From contig CAWAJM010000001.1 of assembly GCA_963782445.1 (NCBI GenBank), positions 2,046,001-2,110,000 of the forward strand: DNA of 64,000 nt, given 5' to 3'. The notes beneath the pieces were generated by a model. It was not told the DNA's origin. It searched no databases and saw nothing but the letters and a program-made list of their open reading frames with translations. This DNA comes from ZC4RG20 sp963782445 (GTDB lineage: Bacteria; Pseudomonadota; Gammaproteobacteria; Steroidobacterales; Rariloculaceae). Of this stretch, positions 1-8,218 are shown piece after piece. Position 1 is the stretch's first letter. Every line of letters starts with the position of its first letter. The position numbers and the translations under genes were made by a program.

Positions 1-4
1 CGCC

Positions 5-484
5 ATGTGGTCGGAGCTCACTCAGCTGGTCGAGAACCGCTGCCGCGAGACGGGGGTGCACGGGCCGCGGCAGGCGCAAGCGCTGCTCGCGCTCTGCGGC
101 GCCTTGAGCCATTGCGAGCTCGTCTTCGAGCGCCTCCACGCGGCCGGGCCGCGGCGCTCCCCGCGGGACGACCTCGACTGCGTGCTGGCGATGGACGCTC
201 TGTTCGCCGTCCTGCACAACGTGCAGCCCGAGCTGCAACTGTTCGAGACGGAGCCCGCGACCGCGCTCGCGCGCTACGCCCGGCAGCCTGGGCACGGCGC
301 CATCTCCGACCACCCGCCCGATCGCCTCAGGGAGCAGGTCGAGCTGTTGCGTTGGCTGCTGGCGCTCGAGGAGTCCGAGGGCGACCTCGAGATGCCGGTC
401 CCGACCGCCTTCACGGGCGCGCGGCGCGAGCTCGGCAGGTTCGCTATGGAGCTCTTCGATCCGGGGCGGCTGCTGACCGACTGA
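5..484 (+). CDS. Protein of unknown function, possibly 5'-incomplete
   Basis: An open frame of 159 codons begins four bases from the window edge, so the true start may lie outside. The product is soluble, leucine- and arginine-rich and mostly helical, with no signal peptide or membrane segment. I recognise no family motif. It ends 21 bases before the stop of the convergent BamA-like gene, leaving no room for a separate terminator. Codon use is the typical GC-rich use of the window, which supports real coding. Function cannot be assigned. Confidence 0.55.
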   Translation: MWSELTQLVENRCRETGVHGPRQAQALLALCGALSHCELVFERLHAAGPRRSPRDDLDCVLAMDALFAVLHNVQPELQLFETEPATALARYARQPGHGAISDHPPDRLREQVELLRWLLALEESEGDLEMPVPTAFTGARRELGRFAMELFDPGRLLTD

Positions 485-505
485 GCCGGGCCGCAACGGC
501 CGCCT

Positions 506-2063
506 CTAGAAACCGACGCCGAGGTCCACCTGGAAGCGCTGCGTGCGGTCGCTGATGAAGGGATTCGCGGCGTCCTCATGCGCGTCGAGCGGCACGGCGT
601 AGCTGATCCTGAGCTCGCCGAGCGGCAAGAGGACACGGGCCTCGATCCCGGCTGAGTGCCGCAATCGACTCCAGGCGAAACCGTAGTCGAGCGGCTGGCC
701 CGCCGCATTGCGGAACCCGACGGCCTCCGTCGAGAACACGTTGCCGACGTTCGAGAAAGGCGCCGAGGCGCAGCCGTTTCTCCCAGCGGACGGGGCGGGC
801 CATCAACAGATCGAACTGCGCCGCGACGAGCAGGTTGCCGCCGTAAGGGCGATCGAGCGAGTCGCGCGGTCCGAGCGTGCCCGCCTCGAAGCCGCGCACA
901 GTCCCCGGGCCGCCCGCAAACCAGTTCAGGTAGGGCGGCAGGGACGTCGAGCCGCCGTAAGCGGCGCCGAAGCCGAACCGGCCGGTCAGCGCCGCCGTCC
1001 AACGCTTGGCGATGGGCCAATAGCGTGCCGCGTGGTAGTCCGCGAGAAAGTACTCCACGCCGCCAAGGGGCGTCGCGGCGCGCGCGCTCAGCGTCTGCTC
1101 GAGACCGGTTCTCGGAAACACGCTGCGATCGCGCGTGTCGTAGCGCCAGTCGAGGCGCAGCGTCAGCTCGTCGTAACGCGTCCCCGGGAAACCACCCGCT
1201 TCAGGGTGGCCGTTGGCGAGCATCCAGGCGATGAGCTGCGCGCTCGTGCCGGCCGTCGCCTTGAGGGACACGCGGTCCGCTTCGACGCCGACGTGGAGCC
1301 TTTGCGTCGTGTCACCTGAAGGCACGATCGGCGTGCGCTGGGGCGGCAGCGGCGGCGCTCCCGGAAGGCTCGGCGGCGCGACGGCCACGGCGCGTCCCGT
1401 CTCGTAGCCGTAGTCGAGGCGGAGACTGTCGAGGCTCACGTCGAGGTTCGAGGCATTCGCCGAAGCCTGGCTCATTTGGCGCGACGCGAGCGTCAGGTTA
1501 CGCGTGATGCCGCCGGGCGGCGCCGGGCGCGCGTAGGGCACGCCGTAGGAGAGTTCCTCGAGGGAGCTCAGCGTGCCGCCCTCCAGGCGCGCCGAGAAGC
1601 GCCGGCCGGTCCCAAACAGGTTTTCGTCCGTAAAGTAGAGATGCAGCGACGCGAGCAGCGAAGGCGAATAGCCGCCGCCGCCGCCGTAGCGGCGCGCGGG
1701 CGTCTGCTTGATGGCAACGATGACGTCGACCTCATCGGGGCTGCCGGGCACGGGCTTCAGGTCCGCCCGGGCGGCAGCGATGTAGGGCAGGCGCTCGAGC
1801 CGACGCAGCGACTGCTGCAGGGCAACCGTGTTGAGATAGGTGCCTTCGTACTGCAGCATCTGCCGCCGCAGCACTTTGTCGTCGATGCCGGAGACGCCCG
1901 TGAACTCGATCCGGTGCACGTACACGCGGCCCGTGCCAGGCTGTGCCGAGGCGGCGGCCCCGAGCAGCGACGCGAGCAGCAGCAGGCCCAATGCCGCGGT
2001 GCGCAGCGTCGATAGCGCGGGGCGGGCGATCCTGCGGCCGGTTCGGATGCTCGAGCAGTTCAT
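506..2063 (-). pseudogene. Single-POTRA BamA-like outer-membrane barrel protein, interrupted by a frameshift
   Basis: The protein would insert into the outer membrane as an Omp85/BamA-type barrel. It starts with a signal peptide (about residues 20-41, ending in AASA-QP), then has one POTRA domain (RVYVHRIEFTGV to IKQTPARR) corresponding to the last POTRA of BamA, then the barrel. The family loop-6 motif is present as TVRGFEAGTLGPRD. BamA normally has five POTRA domains, so this is a short paralogue of about 519 residues. Near 754-758 the frame breaks: the upstream part reads to GAF, and the expected SNVGNVFSTE and the final strand, ending in the C-terminal phenylalanine VDLGVGF, lie in another frame from about 739 to 506. 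Removing one base from the AAA run (plus strand) restores one frame. It is either an assembly indel or a recent pseudogene. The family call is strong; the function of a one-POTRA form is inference. Confidence 0.8.
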
Positions 2064-2177
2064 GGCACGACGTTGAGCGGTGCAAGCCGCATGCCGGTTT
2101 CGTTCCGCCCGCCGAGTATAATCCTCGGCGGGAGGGCGGCCCGCCCGCCGCGAGGCGCGGGTCGAGCGGCGCGCAGA

Positions 2178-2265
2178 GCCCGAGTGGCGGAATGGTAGAC
2201 GCAGCGGACTTAAAATCCGCTGACCCGTAAGGGTCGTGCCGGTTCGAGTCCGGCCTCGGGCACCA
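2178..2265 (+). tRNA. tRNA-Leu (anticodon TAA)
   Basis: The sequence folds as a class II tRNA. The acceptor arms GCCCGAG (2178-2184) and CTCGGGC (2255-2261) pair perfectly, followed by discriminator A and an encoded CCA. The anticodon stem GCGGA/TCCGC encloses the loop CTTAAAA, with anticodon TAA at 2211-2213. A long variable arm (TGACCCGTAAGGGTCG) and the T-arm CCGGTTCGAGTCCGG complete it. The long variable arm and TAA anticodon identify leucine. Confidence 0.97.
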
Positions 2266-2287
2266 ATAGCGAGCTGCGGCCCGAATT

Positions 2288-2668
2288 CTAGGGCCCGATA
2301 TCCGTGCCTTCCGGCGGCTCCGTTTCGTCCGCGCCAGTGACCCCGAATTGCGCGGGCACCTGCGCATAGAACACGCGCAACTTCTCCTTGTGCAGCAATT
2401 CGAGCAGCTGCGCCGCCTCCTCGTCGCTGACGATGAATTCCACCTCGACGCTGAGGCTGCCGGCGAGTTCGAAGAAACGCGCCTCATGCAGGTGGTGATG
2501 GCGGCCGAAGCCGGCCATGGCCTTGAAGGCGGAGCCGCCACGGATCCCGAGCTTGTTGGCCTCGCGGAGCACCCACTCCCAGAGCAGAGTGCCGCCGTGA
2601 CGCTGGTCCTCGTGAATATAGAACCTCAGAAACGAGCCTTGCATGATGCCTCCAGAGAATGCGCTCAT
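2288..2668 (-). CDS. DUF190 family protein paired with the fluoride exporter
   Basis: This 126-residue soluble protein has the DUF190 pattern: an N-terminal strand with RFYIHEDQRHGG, the GIRGGSAFKAMAGFG segment followed by a histidine cluster, and an EFIVSDEEAAQLLELLH helix. DUF190 proteins are PII-like and are very often encoded with crcB. Here the start lies four bases downstream of the crcB stop on the same strand, so the two are almost certainly co-transcribed and probably coupled in translation. A role in fluoride or ion homeostasis is inferred from this context. A second in-frame Met (MQGSFLRF, start 2644) is an alternative start. Confidence 0.85.
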   Translation of the reverse strand: MSAFSGGIMQGSFLRFYIHEDQRHGGTLLWEWVLREANKLGIRGGSAFKAMAGFGRHHHLHEARFFELAGSLSVEVEFIVSDEEAAQLLELLHKEKLRVFYAQVPAQFGVTGADETEPPEGTDIGP

Positions 2669-2672
2669 CGCT

Positions 2673-3053
2673 TCAGCTCTTGATCCAGGCGACGGTCCCG
2701 ATGCCCGCGAAGGTCATGAGCACCGAGCCGGTCAGATGCACTGCGGCCGCGCCGCACGCCCAGCCGATACGCCCTTCCTGCAACAGCGTGACCAGTTCCG
2801 CCGAGAATGTCGAGAAGGTAGTAAGAGCGCCGCAGAAGCCCGTGACGATGAGCAGGCGCCATTCGGGTGCGAGCGCCGCGTACGCCGAGAAGTAGGCGAT
2901 GGCGGCGCCGATGACGTAGGCGCCCACGAGGTTCGCCGCGAGCGTCCCGGGCGGAAGCGTGGGAAAGAAGCTGTTGAGCTTCATGCCCAGCCACCAGCGC
3001 AGGACCGCGCCGGCCGCGGCACCGCCGCTGATCGCGACGATCGACTTCCACAT
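2673..3053 (-). CDS. crcB: Fluoride ion exporter CrcB/FluC
   Basis: CrcB is a small inner-membrane dual-topology dimer that exports fluoride. The 126-residue product has four hydrophobic helices and the family landmarks: GGAAAGAVLRWW near the N-terminus, GTLAANLVGAYVIG in helix 2, and TGFCGALTTFSTFSAE in helix 3, with the phenylalanines that line the fluoride path. The start MWKSIV at 3053 gives the normal family length; longer upstream readings add a non-membrane stretch without family similarity. It leads a two-gene unit with the DUF190 gene. No fluoride riboswitch is evident upstream. Confidence 0.93.
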   Translation of the reverse strand: MWKSIVAISGGAAAGAVLRWWLGMKLNSFFPTLPPGTLAANLVGAYVIGAAIAYFSAYAALAPEWRLLIVTGFCGALTTFSTFSAELVTLLQEGRIGWACGAAAVHLTGSVLMTFAGIGTVAWIKS

Positions 3054-3339
3054 GGGGGTGACCTGGTTCTTCGGGTTGCGGCGAGTGTACGGAAGGCGTG
3101 GGCAGCGATCAACGCAGCGGCCCGATGTGAGCTTCCAGCGGGGAAGCGGACGGATTAACGTTGACACGAGCGGGCGCCGGGTGCCCGCCGGCGGCTCGGA
3201 AGGCCGCTCTCGTGCCGTGCGCTCAAGCCGTTTGTGCTCGCCCGGAGAGTTCTCGAATGACTTCGGCCGGATTGCATTTGTTATGCTCGGGTGCAGTTTC
3301 GTCTGCTGCCCAAGCCAGAGCCCATGGGCCACATACCAA

Positions 3340-3921
3340 ATGAACCAGAATTCCAAATTGGAGGAATCATTCGGCCGCGCCAAACTGTGGCGGCAAGAAG
3401 CGAATGAGCTCAGAAGTATTCTTGCGAGAACGGGCCTGACCGAAGAGTGGAAGTGGGGGAAACCTTGCTACACCTATGATGGCAAGAACATCTGCATCAT
3501 CCAGAGAATGAATGGCTTCCTCGCCCTTTTGTTCTTCAAGGGGGCTCTGCTGAGAGACCCGAATAACCTTCTCGAAGCGCAAGGCGCTAACTCGCGTGGC
3601 GGATATCGCATGCGTTTCACCAGCGTTCGAGACGTTGCGAAGAGGGCGAAGAGCGTCGAAGCCTACATCCGTGAAGCGATCGAGATCGAAAAGGCGGGCC
3701 TGAAGGTGGAAAAGGCGTCGGCCTTGGAATACCCCGAAGAGCTTGTCGAGAAGTTTGCCGAAGATTCAGGCCTAAAAGCCGCCTTCGAGAAGTTAACTCC
3801 GGGACGTAAGCGCGGCTATGTCTTATATTTCGCCGCTGCCAAACAATCGAAGACGCGGCTGGCGCGCATCGAGAAGTACCGGTCTAAGATCTTAACCGGG
3901 AAAGGATTTCAGGAGCCGTAG
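3340..3921 (+). CDS. YdeI/OmdA-like protein with DUF1801 domain
   Basis: The 193-residue soluble protein has an N-terminal DUF1801 fold (TEEWKWGKPCYTYDGKN, then FLALLFFKGALL) and a C-terminal bacteriocin-protection OmdA-type segment (LTPGRKRGYVLYFAAAKQ then RIEKYRSKIL). Members are small cytoplasmic proteins of poorly defined role, named for effects on peptide resistance. The Met at 3340 is chosen because it begins just before the conserved region; the upstream open frame is not family-like. Base composition is clearly more AT-rich than the neighbours and lysine is frequent, which suggests separate acquisition. It stands alone between crcB (divergent) and a convergent small ORF. Confidence 0.82.
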   Translation: MNQNSKLEESFGRAKLWRQEANELRSILARTGLTEEWKWGKPCYTYDGKNICIIQRMNGFLALLFFKGALLRDPNNLLEAQGANSRGGYRMRFTSVRDVAKRAKSVEAYIREAIEIEKAGLKVEKASALEYPEELVEKFAEDSGLKAAFEKLTPGRKRGYVLYFAAAKQSKTRLARIEKYRSKILTGKGFQEP

Positions 3922-3993
3922 AGCAGGTTCATCGGGCGCTTCGGGAATCGAACCTGGGCCAGAGGCAAGAGGCCTCAGCGCGTCGAGACCGAC

Positions 3994-4194
3994 TCAGGCC
4001 GTGCGTCGTTGCGGGTGCTCGGCCTCGTCGATTCGCTCCGAAGCGCTCGGTTCAGCCTCATCGCCGGTCGCGTTACGCGGCAGCAGCACGCGTGTGCGCC
4101 AGACTTCGTAGGGGTCCCAGCCGCCCGGGGGCTTCGCGGCAGCCGTCGTGTCGGCCCGTTCTTCTGCGGGCATCGGAAATCCAGCGTTCCTCAT
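3994..4194 (-). CDS. Small protein with a WDPYEVWRTRVL motif
   Basis: The 66-residue reading frame has a good Shine-Dalgarno sequence (AAGGAG) just upstream of its ATG on the minus strand. It contains a compact motif, GGWDPYEVWRTRVLLPR, in an otherwise disordered, charged sequence; this looks like a short conserved peptide rather than random coding. I do not know a function. It lies between the convergent YdeI-type gene and the divergent PhoB-like regulator. The evidence is the ribosome site plus the aromatic motif only, so confidence is moderate. Confidence 0.5.
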   Translation of the reverse strand: MRNAGFPMPAEERADTTAAAKPPGGWDPYEVWRTRVLLPRNATGDEAEPSASERIDEAEHPQRRTA

Positions 4195-4407
4195 GACGCT
4201 CCTTCGCCAATTCGCTTCGAGCTTCCAGAGTATGGCGCGGAGACATTGCGCGAATGTGAAACGCATCACGATTCGCGGCCCGGCGCGGCCGCAGGGCTCG
4301 ACGGCAGCGGGCACATGAGGTGTAACCAAACGGACATTCCGAGTTAACGCGCGTGTAATTGAACCGTGCTGGACTGCGGCCCATGCCTAGCGCCAGGTGC
4401 TAGTCCC

Positions 4408-5136
4408 ATGGCAGCCGTCATTCTCGTCGTACATGCCGATGCCGCGGTTCGGAGCGCAGTTCGAGAGGTCCTCGAAGGCCTCGGCCATTCCGTTCTCGAG
4501 GAAGCCGACCGGGCGACCGAGAAGATGCGTGCGCGACCCGACCTCGTATTGCTCGAATGGCGGGGCCGGGCGGCCGTCCACGAAGCCCTGGTGCGCTTCA
4601 AGCCGGCACCCGGCCGTGCGTCCAGCCGCCTCATCGTGCTGGCACGCGACGAGGCCGCGCAGGCGGCGCTGGAGGCGCTCGTGCTGGGCGCCGACGATTG
4701 TCTCCGCGTGCCGATCGACGCGGACGAGCTCGCCGCGCGCACGGCGGTGGCGCTCCGGCGCTCACCGGTCGATACGCCGGCGGATCGGGTGGTCGCCGGG
4801 CCCATCGTGCTCGAGAAGGCGCTTCACGCGCTGACGATCCGCGGCAGCCGCGTCGAGCTCGCGCCGACGGAGTACCGGTTGCTGGCCTTTTTTCTCGACA
4901 ATCCGGACCGCGTGTTCAGCCGGGTCGAGCTCTTACGCGGGGCCTGGACGCGCGAGTTCGGCGAGCGCCAGCAGAGGACGGTCGACGTCCACGTGCGCCG
5001 GCTCAGGCGCGTCCTGGAACCTTACCGGTGCGACCACACGATCCAGACGGTGCGGGGCTTCGGCTATCGCTTCTCGGCGGCACGGGACGAGGGCGCCGAG
5101 ATCTGCGCCCTGCCGGACCGGGCAAGCCGCTCCTGA
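4408..5136 (+). CDS. PhoB-like response regulator with a degenerate receiver domain
   Basis: The 242-residue protein has a CheY-like receiver (about residues 3-115) and an OmpR/PhoB winged helix (about 140-230; APTEYRLLAFF, then RTVDVHVRRLRRVLEP, then QTVRGFGYRFSA), which is very close to PhoB. The receiver has lost its chemistry. The acidic pair E-D of PhoB is His9-Ala10, the phospho-accepting aspartate is Glu50 (PDLVLLEW), the switch threonine is Leu78, and the conserved lysine is Val101 (DDCLRVP). Glu at the acceptor site often mimics phosphorylation, so constitutive DNA binding is possible. It sits directly upstream of pstSCAB, whose promoter has a Pho box. No histidine kinase gene accompanies it. 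The start at 4408 begins at the receiver; an upstream Met at 4366 would add 14 unrelated residues. Confidence 0.88.
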   Translation: MAAVILVVHADAAVRSAVREVLEGLGHSVLEEADRATEKMRARPDLVLLEWRGRAAVHEALVRFKPAPGRASSRLIVLARDEAAQAALEALVLGADDCLRVPIDADELAARTAVALRRSPVDTPADRVVAGPIVLEKALHALTIRGSRVELAPTEYRLLAFFLDNPDRVFSRVELLRGAWTREFGERQQRTVDVHVRRLRRVLEPYRCDHTIQTVRGFGYRFSAARDEGAEICALPDRASRS

Positions 5137-5162
5137 CGTGTCCCGCCCCGTTTCGGGCGGAA

Positions 5163-5180
5163 TTGTCATTCTCCTGTAAC
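5163..5180 (+). promoter_or_regulatory. Pho box upstream of pstS
   Basis: TTGTCAT-TCTC-CTGTAAC matches the PhoB-binding consensus of two 7-base half-sites with a 4-base spacer. It lies about 60 bases before the pstS start, where it would replace the -35 element. The match was made by eye. Confidence 0.8.
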
Positions 5181-5240
5181 ATTGTTCCGGCCAAATACCT
5201 CCACGCCGGCTTGGGTTGGTTCGGCTAAGGAGACAAAAAC

Positions 5241-6293
5241 GTGAGGAACACCTTGAGAAAATCGACACCGTGGCTGCTCGCCGTCGCCGCAGCGGGCGCG
5301 CTCGCGACCTCGGCTTTTGCGGATGATATTTCGGGCGCCGGCGCAACTTTTCCCTATCCGGTCTACTCGAAGTGGGCCGAAGCCTATAAAAAAGAGACGA
5401 ATGTCGGCCTGAACTACCAATCGATCGGCTCGGGCGGCGGCATCAAGCAGATCGAGGCGCAGACGGTGACCTTCGGCGCTTCCGATAAGCCCCTGGAGCC
5501 CAAGGAGCTCGAGGCGAACGGCCTCGTACAGTGGCCGATGATCATCGGCGGTGCGGTGCCCGTGGCGAACATCAAGGGCGTCAAGCCCGGCGAGCTCGTG
5601 CTGGACGGCCCGACGATCGCGGCCATCTATCTCGGCGACATCAAGAAGTGGAACGACTCGCGCATCGAGAAGCTGAACCCGCACCTGAAGCTGCCGAACG
5701 AGGCGATCGCGCCCGTTTACCGGTCCGAGGGCTCGGGCACGAACTTCCTGTTCACGACGTATCTTTCGACGGTGAGCCCGAAGTTCAAGTCGGAAGTGGG
5801 TGCAAGCACTTCGGTCGCGTGGCCCAAGGGCATTGGCGCCAAGGGCAACGAAGGCGTCGCGAATATGACGGCCCGCACACGCGGCGCCATCGGCTACGTC
5901 GAATACGCCTATGCGAAGCAGAACCACCTGGGGTATGCGCGGCTCATCAACCGCGACGGCAAGACCGTCTCGCCCGCGATCAGCACGTTCCAGGCGGCCG
6001 CGGCCAATGCCGATTGGGCCCATGCGCCGGGCTACTACCTGATCCTCGTCGATCAGCCGGGCGCCAAGAGCTGGCCCATCACGGGCGCGAGCTTTATCCT
6101 CATGCACAAGCACGTCAAGAACGCCAAGGACGCCGAGACGGCTCTGAAGTTCTTCGACTGGGCCTATGCGCATGGCGACAAGATGGCTGAGGACCTCGAC
6201 TACGTGCCGATCCCGGACAACGTGGTGCACATGGTGGAGCAGACGTGGTCCAAGGCGATCATGGGCAACGGCCAGCCTGTTTGGAAGCATTGA
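5241..6293 (+). CDS. pstS: Phosphate ABC transporter, periplasmic binding protein PstS
   Basis: PstS captures inorganic phosphate in the periplasm and delivers it to PstCA. The 350-residue product has a signal peptide cleaved near AFA-DD. Phosphate-contact segments of the family are present: GAGATFPYPVY, SIGSGGGIKQI, FGASDKPL and SEGSGTNFLFTTYL. Translation starts at a GTG with a strong ribosome site (AAGGAGA, seven bases upstream). The gene is the first of pstSCAB and is preceded by a Pho box, so induction under phosphate limitation is expected. A strong hairpin follows before pstC and may hold pstS mRNA at a higher level than the rest of the operon. Confidence 0.96.
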   Translation: MRNTLRKSTPWLLAVAAAGALATSAFADDISGAGATFPYPVYSKWAEAYKKETNVGLNYQSIGSGGGIKQIEAQTVTFGASDKPLEPKELEANGLVQWPMIIGGAVPVANIKGVKPGELVLDGPTIAAIYLGDIKKWNDSRIEKLNPHLKLPNEAIAPVYRSEGSGTNFLFTTYLSTVSPKFKSEVGASTSVAWPKGIGAKGNEGVANMTARTRGAIGYVEYAYAKQNHLGYARLINRDGKTVSPAISTFQAAAANADWAHAPGYYLILVDQPGAKSWPITGASFILMHKHVKNAKDAETALKFFDWAYAHGDKMAEDLDYVPIPDNVVHMVEQTWSKAIMGNGQPVWKH

Positions 6294-6346
6294 GGTACGT
6301 AAGGCCAGTCGCTCGACACAGGCCTTCGTGTTGACAGTCTGAACCG

Positions 6347-6387
6347 GCGACCGGGCGGCGCTAGCCCCCGGTCGCCCTTGGCTTTTT
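6347..6387 (+). other. Intercistronic hairpin between pstS and pstC
   Basis: GCGACCGGG (6347-6355) pairs perfectly with CCCGGTCGC (6367-6375) around an 11-base loop. A run of five T (6383-6387) directly abuts the pstC ATG. The T run is seven bases from the stem, so this is a poor classical terminator; an attenuator or mRNA-stabilising element for pstS is more likely. Confidence 0.6.
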
Positions 6388-7350
6388 ATGGCGACTCATC
6401 CGCTCTACCTGCGTCTGCATCGCGAGGCCCGCGCCGAGACGGCTTTCCGCTGGGCCACGTTCCTCTCTGCCGCGCTCGTGCTCCTCCTGCTCGCGGGCGT
6501 CCTGGTCTCGCTCGCGCACGGCGCGTGGCCGGCGCTCGTCCAGTTCAAGTGGCACTTCCTGACGACCGAGGTCTGGAATCCCGTCACGCAGAAATTCGGC
6601 GCGCTCGCGCCGATCTACGGCACCGTCGTGACCTCGATCATCGCGATGCTCATCGCCGTGCCGATCGGTTTCGGCATCGCGGTATTCCTGACGGAGACTT
6701 GTCCGCGGTGGCTGCGCGGGCCCATCGGCATCGCCATCGAGCTGCTGGCGGCGATCCCGAGCATCGTCTACGGCATCTGGGGCCTGTTCGTTCTCGTGCC
6801 GATCCTGCAGGAATACGTGCAACCCTGGCTCATCGACAATCTAGGCGAGATCCCGGGGATAGGCGCGCTGTTTCAGGGGCCGCCGTACGGCATCGGAATG
6901 TTCACGGCCGGCGTCGTGCTCGCGATCATGGTGCTGCCTTTCATCACGGCCGTCATGCGCGAGGTGTTTCAGATGACGCCTCGATCGCTCAAGGAGGCGG
7001 CCTACGGCGTGGGCGCGACGCAGTGGGAGGTCGTCTGGGACATCGTGCTGCCGTGGTCGCGGCCCGGCGTCATCGGCGGCATCATGCTCGGCCTCGGCCG
7101 CGCGCTGGGCGAGACCATGGCCGTGACCTTCGTGGTCGGTAACGCGCATAGGATCAGCGCCTCGCTCATGGCCCCCGGCACGACGATCTCGGCCGCGATC
7201 GCCAACGAGTTCAACGAGGCCGTCGGCGATCTCTACACGTCGTCGCTGATCGCGCTCGGCCTGATTCTCTTCATTCTCACCTTCGCCGTCATCGCCGGGG
7301 CTCGGCTGTTGCTGCTCCGGCTCGAGCGCGGCGGATCGAGGCGCTCATGA
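6388..7350 (+). CDS. pstC: Phosphate ABC transporter permease PstC
   Basis: PstC is one of the two inner-membrane subunits of the high-affinity phosphate transporter. The 320-residue product has six predicted membrane segments and the cytoplasmic coupling loop of binding-protein-dependent permeases (LKEAAYGVGATQWEVVWDIVLP, with the EAA-G pattern). The family segment GLGRALGETMAVTFVVGN is also present. No convincing Shine-Dalgarno sequence precedes the ATG; a hairpin and T run lie immediately upstream instead. The end overlaps the pstA start (ATGA), indicating translational coupling. Confidence 0.95.
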   Translation: MATHPLYLRLHREARAETAFRWATFLSAALVLLLLAGVLVSLAHGAWPALVQFKWHFLTTEVWNPVTQKFGALAPIYGTVVTSIIAMLIAVPIGFGIAVFLTETCPRWLRGPIGIAIELLAAIPSIVYGIWGLFVLVPILQEYVQPWLIDNLGEIPGIGALFQGPPYGIGMFTAGVVLAIMVLPFITAVMREVFQMTPRSLKEAAYGVGATQWEVVWDIVLPWSRPGVIGGIMLGLGRALGETMAVTFVVGNAHRISASLMAPGTTISAAIANEFNEAVGDLYTSSLIALGLILFILTFAVIAGARLLLLRLERGGSRRS

Positions 7351-8201
7351 CGAACATGCTGCGGCGCCGCCGCTTGATCAACTGGCTTGCGCTCGGCACG
7401 TCGATGCTCGCGACGCTCGTCGGTCTCGCGATTCTGGCCGCGATTCTCGGCACGCTCGTCGTCCAGGGGATCGGCGGCTGGTCATTGCGGGTATTCACGC
7501 AGATGACGCCGGCGCCGGGCAGCCAGGGCGGGCTGCTCAACGCGATCTACGGCAGTTTCGTCATGACGGCCATCGGCATCGGGCTCGGCGCGCCGATCGG
7601 CATCATGGCCGGGACCTATCTGGCCGAATACGGCCGCGGCAACCGGTTCAGCTCGATCGTCAGGTTCATCAACGACGTGCTGCTCAGCGCGCCTTCGATC
7701 ATCATCGGATTGTTCGTCTATTCCGCCGTCGTGGCGCAGATGGGCCATTTCTCGGCGATCGCGGGCGCCATCGCGCTCGGCATCATCGCGATCCCCGTCA
7801 TCGTGCGCACGACCGAGGACATGCTGCGGCTCGTGCCGAAGAACCTGCGCGAAGGGTCGGCCGCGCTGGGGGCACAGCCCTGGCGCACGGTCACGAGCAT
7901 CATTTATCCGGCCGCGCGCAGCGGTGTCGTGACCGGGGTGCTGCTCGCGGTCGCGCGCATCTCGGGTGAGACGGCGCCGCTGCTGTTCACGGCGCTGAGC
8001 AATCAGTTCTGGAGCACCAAGCTTACGGGGCCCATGGCGAACCTGCCCGTCATCATCTTTAACTACGCGATGAGCCCGTACGACAACTGGCAGTCGCTGG
8101 CCTGGACAGGTGCATTGATCATCACGCTGTTCGTGCTGGTGCTCAGCATCACCGCGCGAGCCCTCGGGGCTTTGTTCGGCACGGTCCAACGCGGATCGTG
8201 A
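7347..8201 (+). CDS. pstA: Phosphate ABC transporter permease PstA
   Basis: PstA is the second inner-membrane subunit. The 284-residue product has six hydrophobic helices, the EAA-type loop (LREGSAALGAQPWRTVTSIIYP) and the PstA-typical ARISGETAPLLFTALSNQFW segment near the C-terminus. It starts inside the pstC stop codon and ends overlapping a GTG that could start pstB, so the three genes form one coupled unit. Confidence 0.95.
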   Translation: MTNMLRRRRLINWLALGTSMLATLVGLAILAAILGTLVVQGIGGWSLRVFTQMTPAPGSQGGLLNAIYGSFVMTAIGIGLGAPIGIMAGTYLAEYGRGNRFSSIVRFINDVLLSAPSIIIGLFVYSAVVAQMGHFSAIAGAIALGIIAIPVIVRTTEDMLRLVPKNLREGSAALGAQPWRTVTSIIYPAARSGVVTGVLLAVARISGETAPLLFTALSNQFWSTKLTGPMANLPVIIFNYAMSPYDNWQSLAWTGALIITLFVLVLSITARALGALFGTVQRGS

Positions 8202-8218
8202 CGGCTGGAGTGAAAATC

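Noticed and set aside
3054..3200. Possible fluoride riboswitch upstream of crcB
   Set aside because: Read on the minus strand, the leader lacks the conserved GATGG and CTGATGACGCC-type elements of the crcB motif.
3930..3960. tRNA-like T-arm (GGTTCGATTCCC on the minus strand) after the YdeI-type gene, a possible integration scar
   Set aside because: The flanking bases do not form a T stem and no acceptor arm or repeat is found, so chance similarity is more likely.
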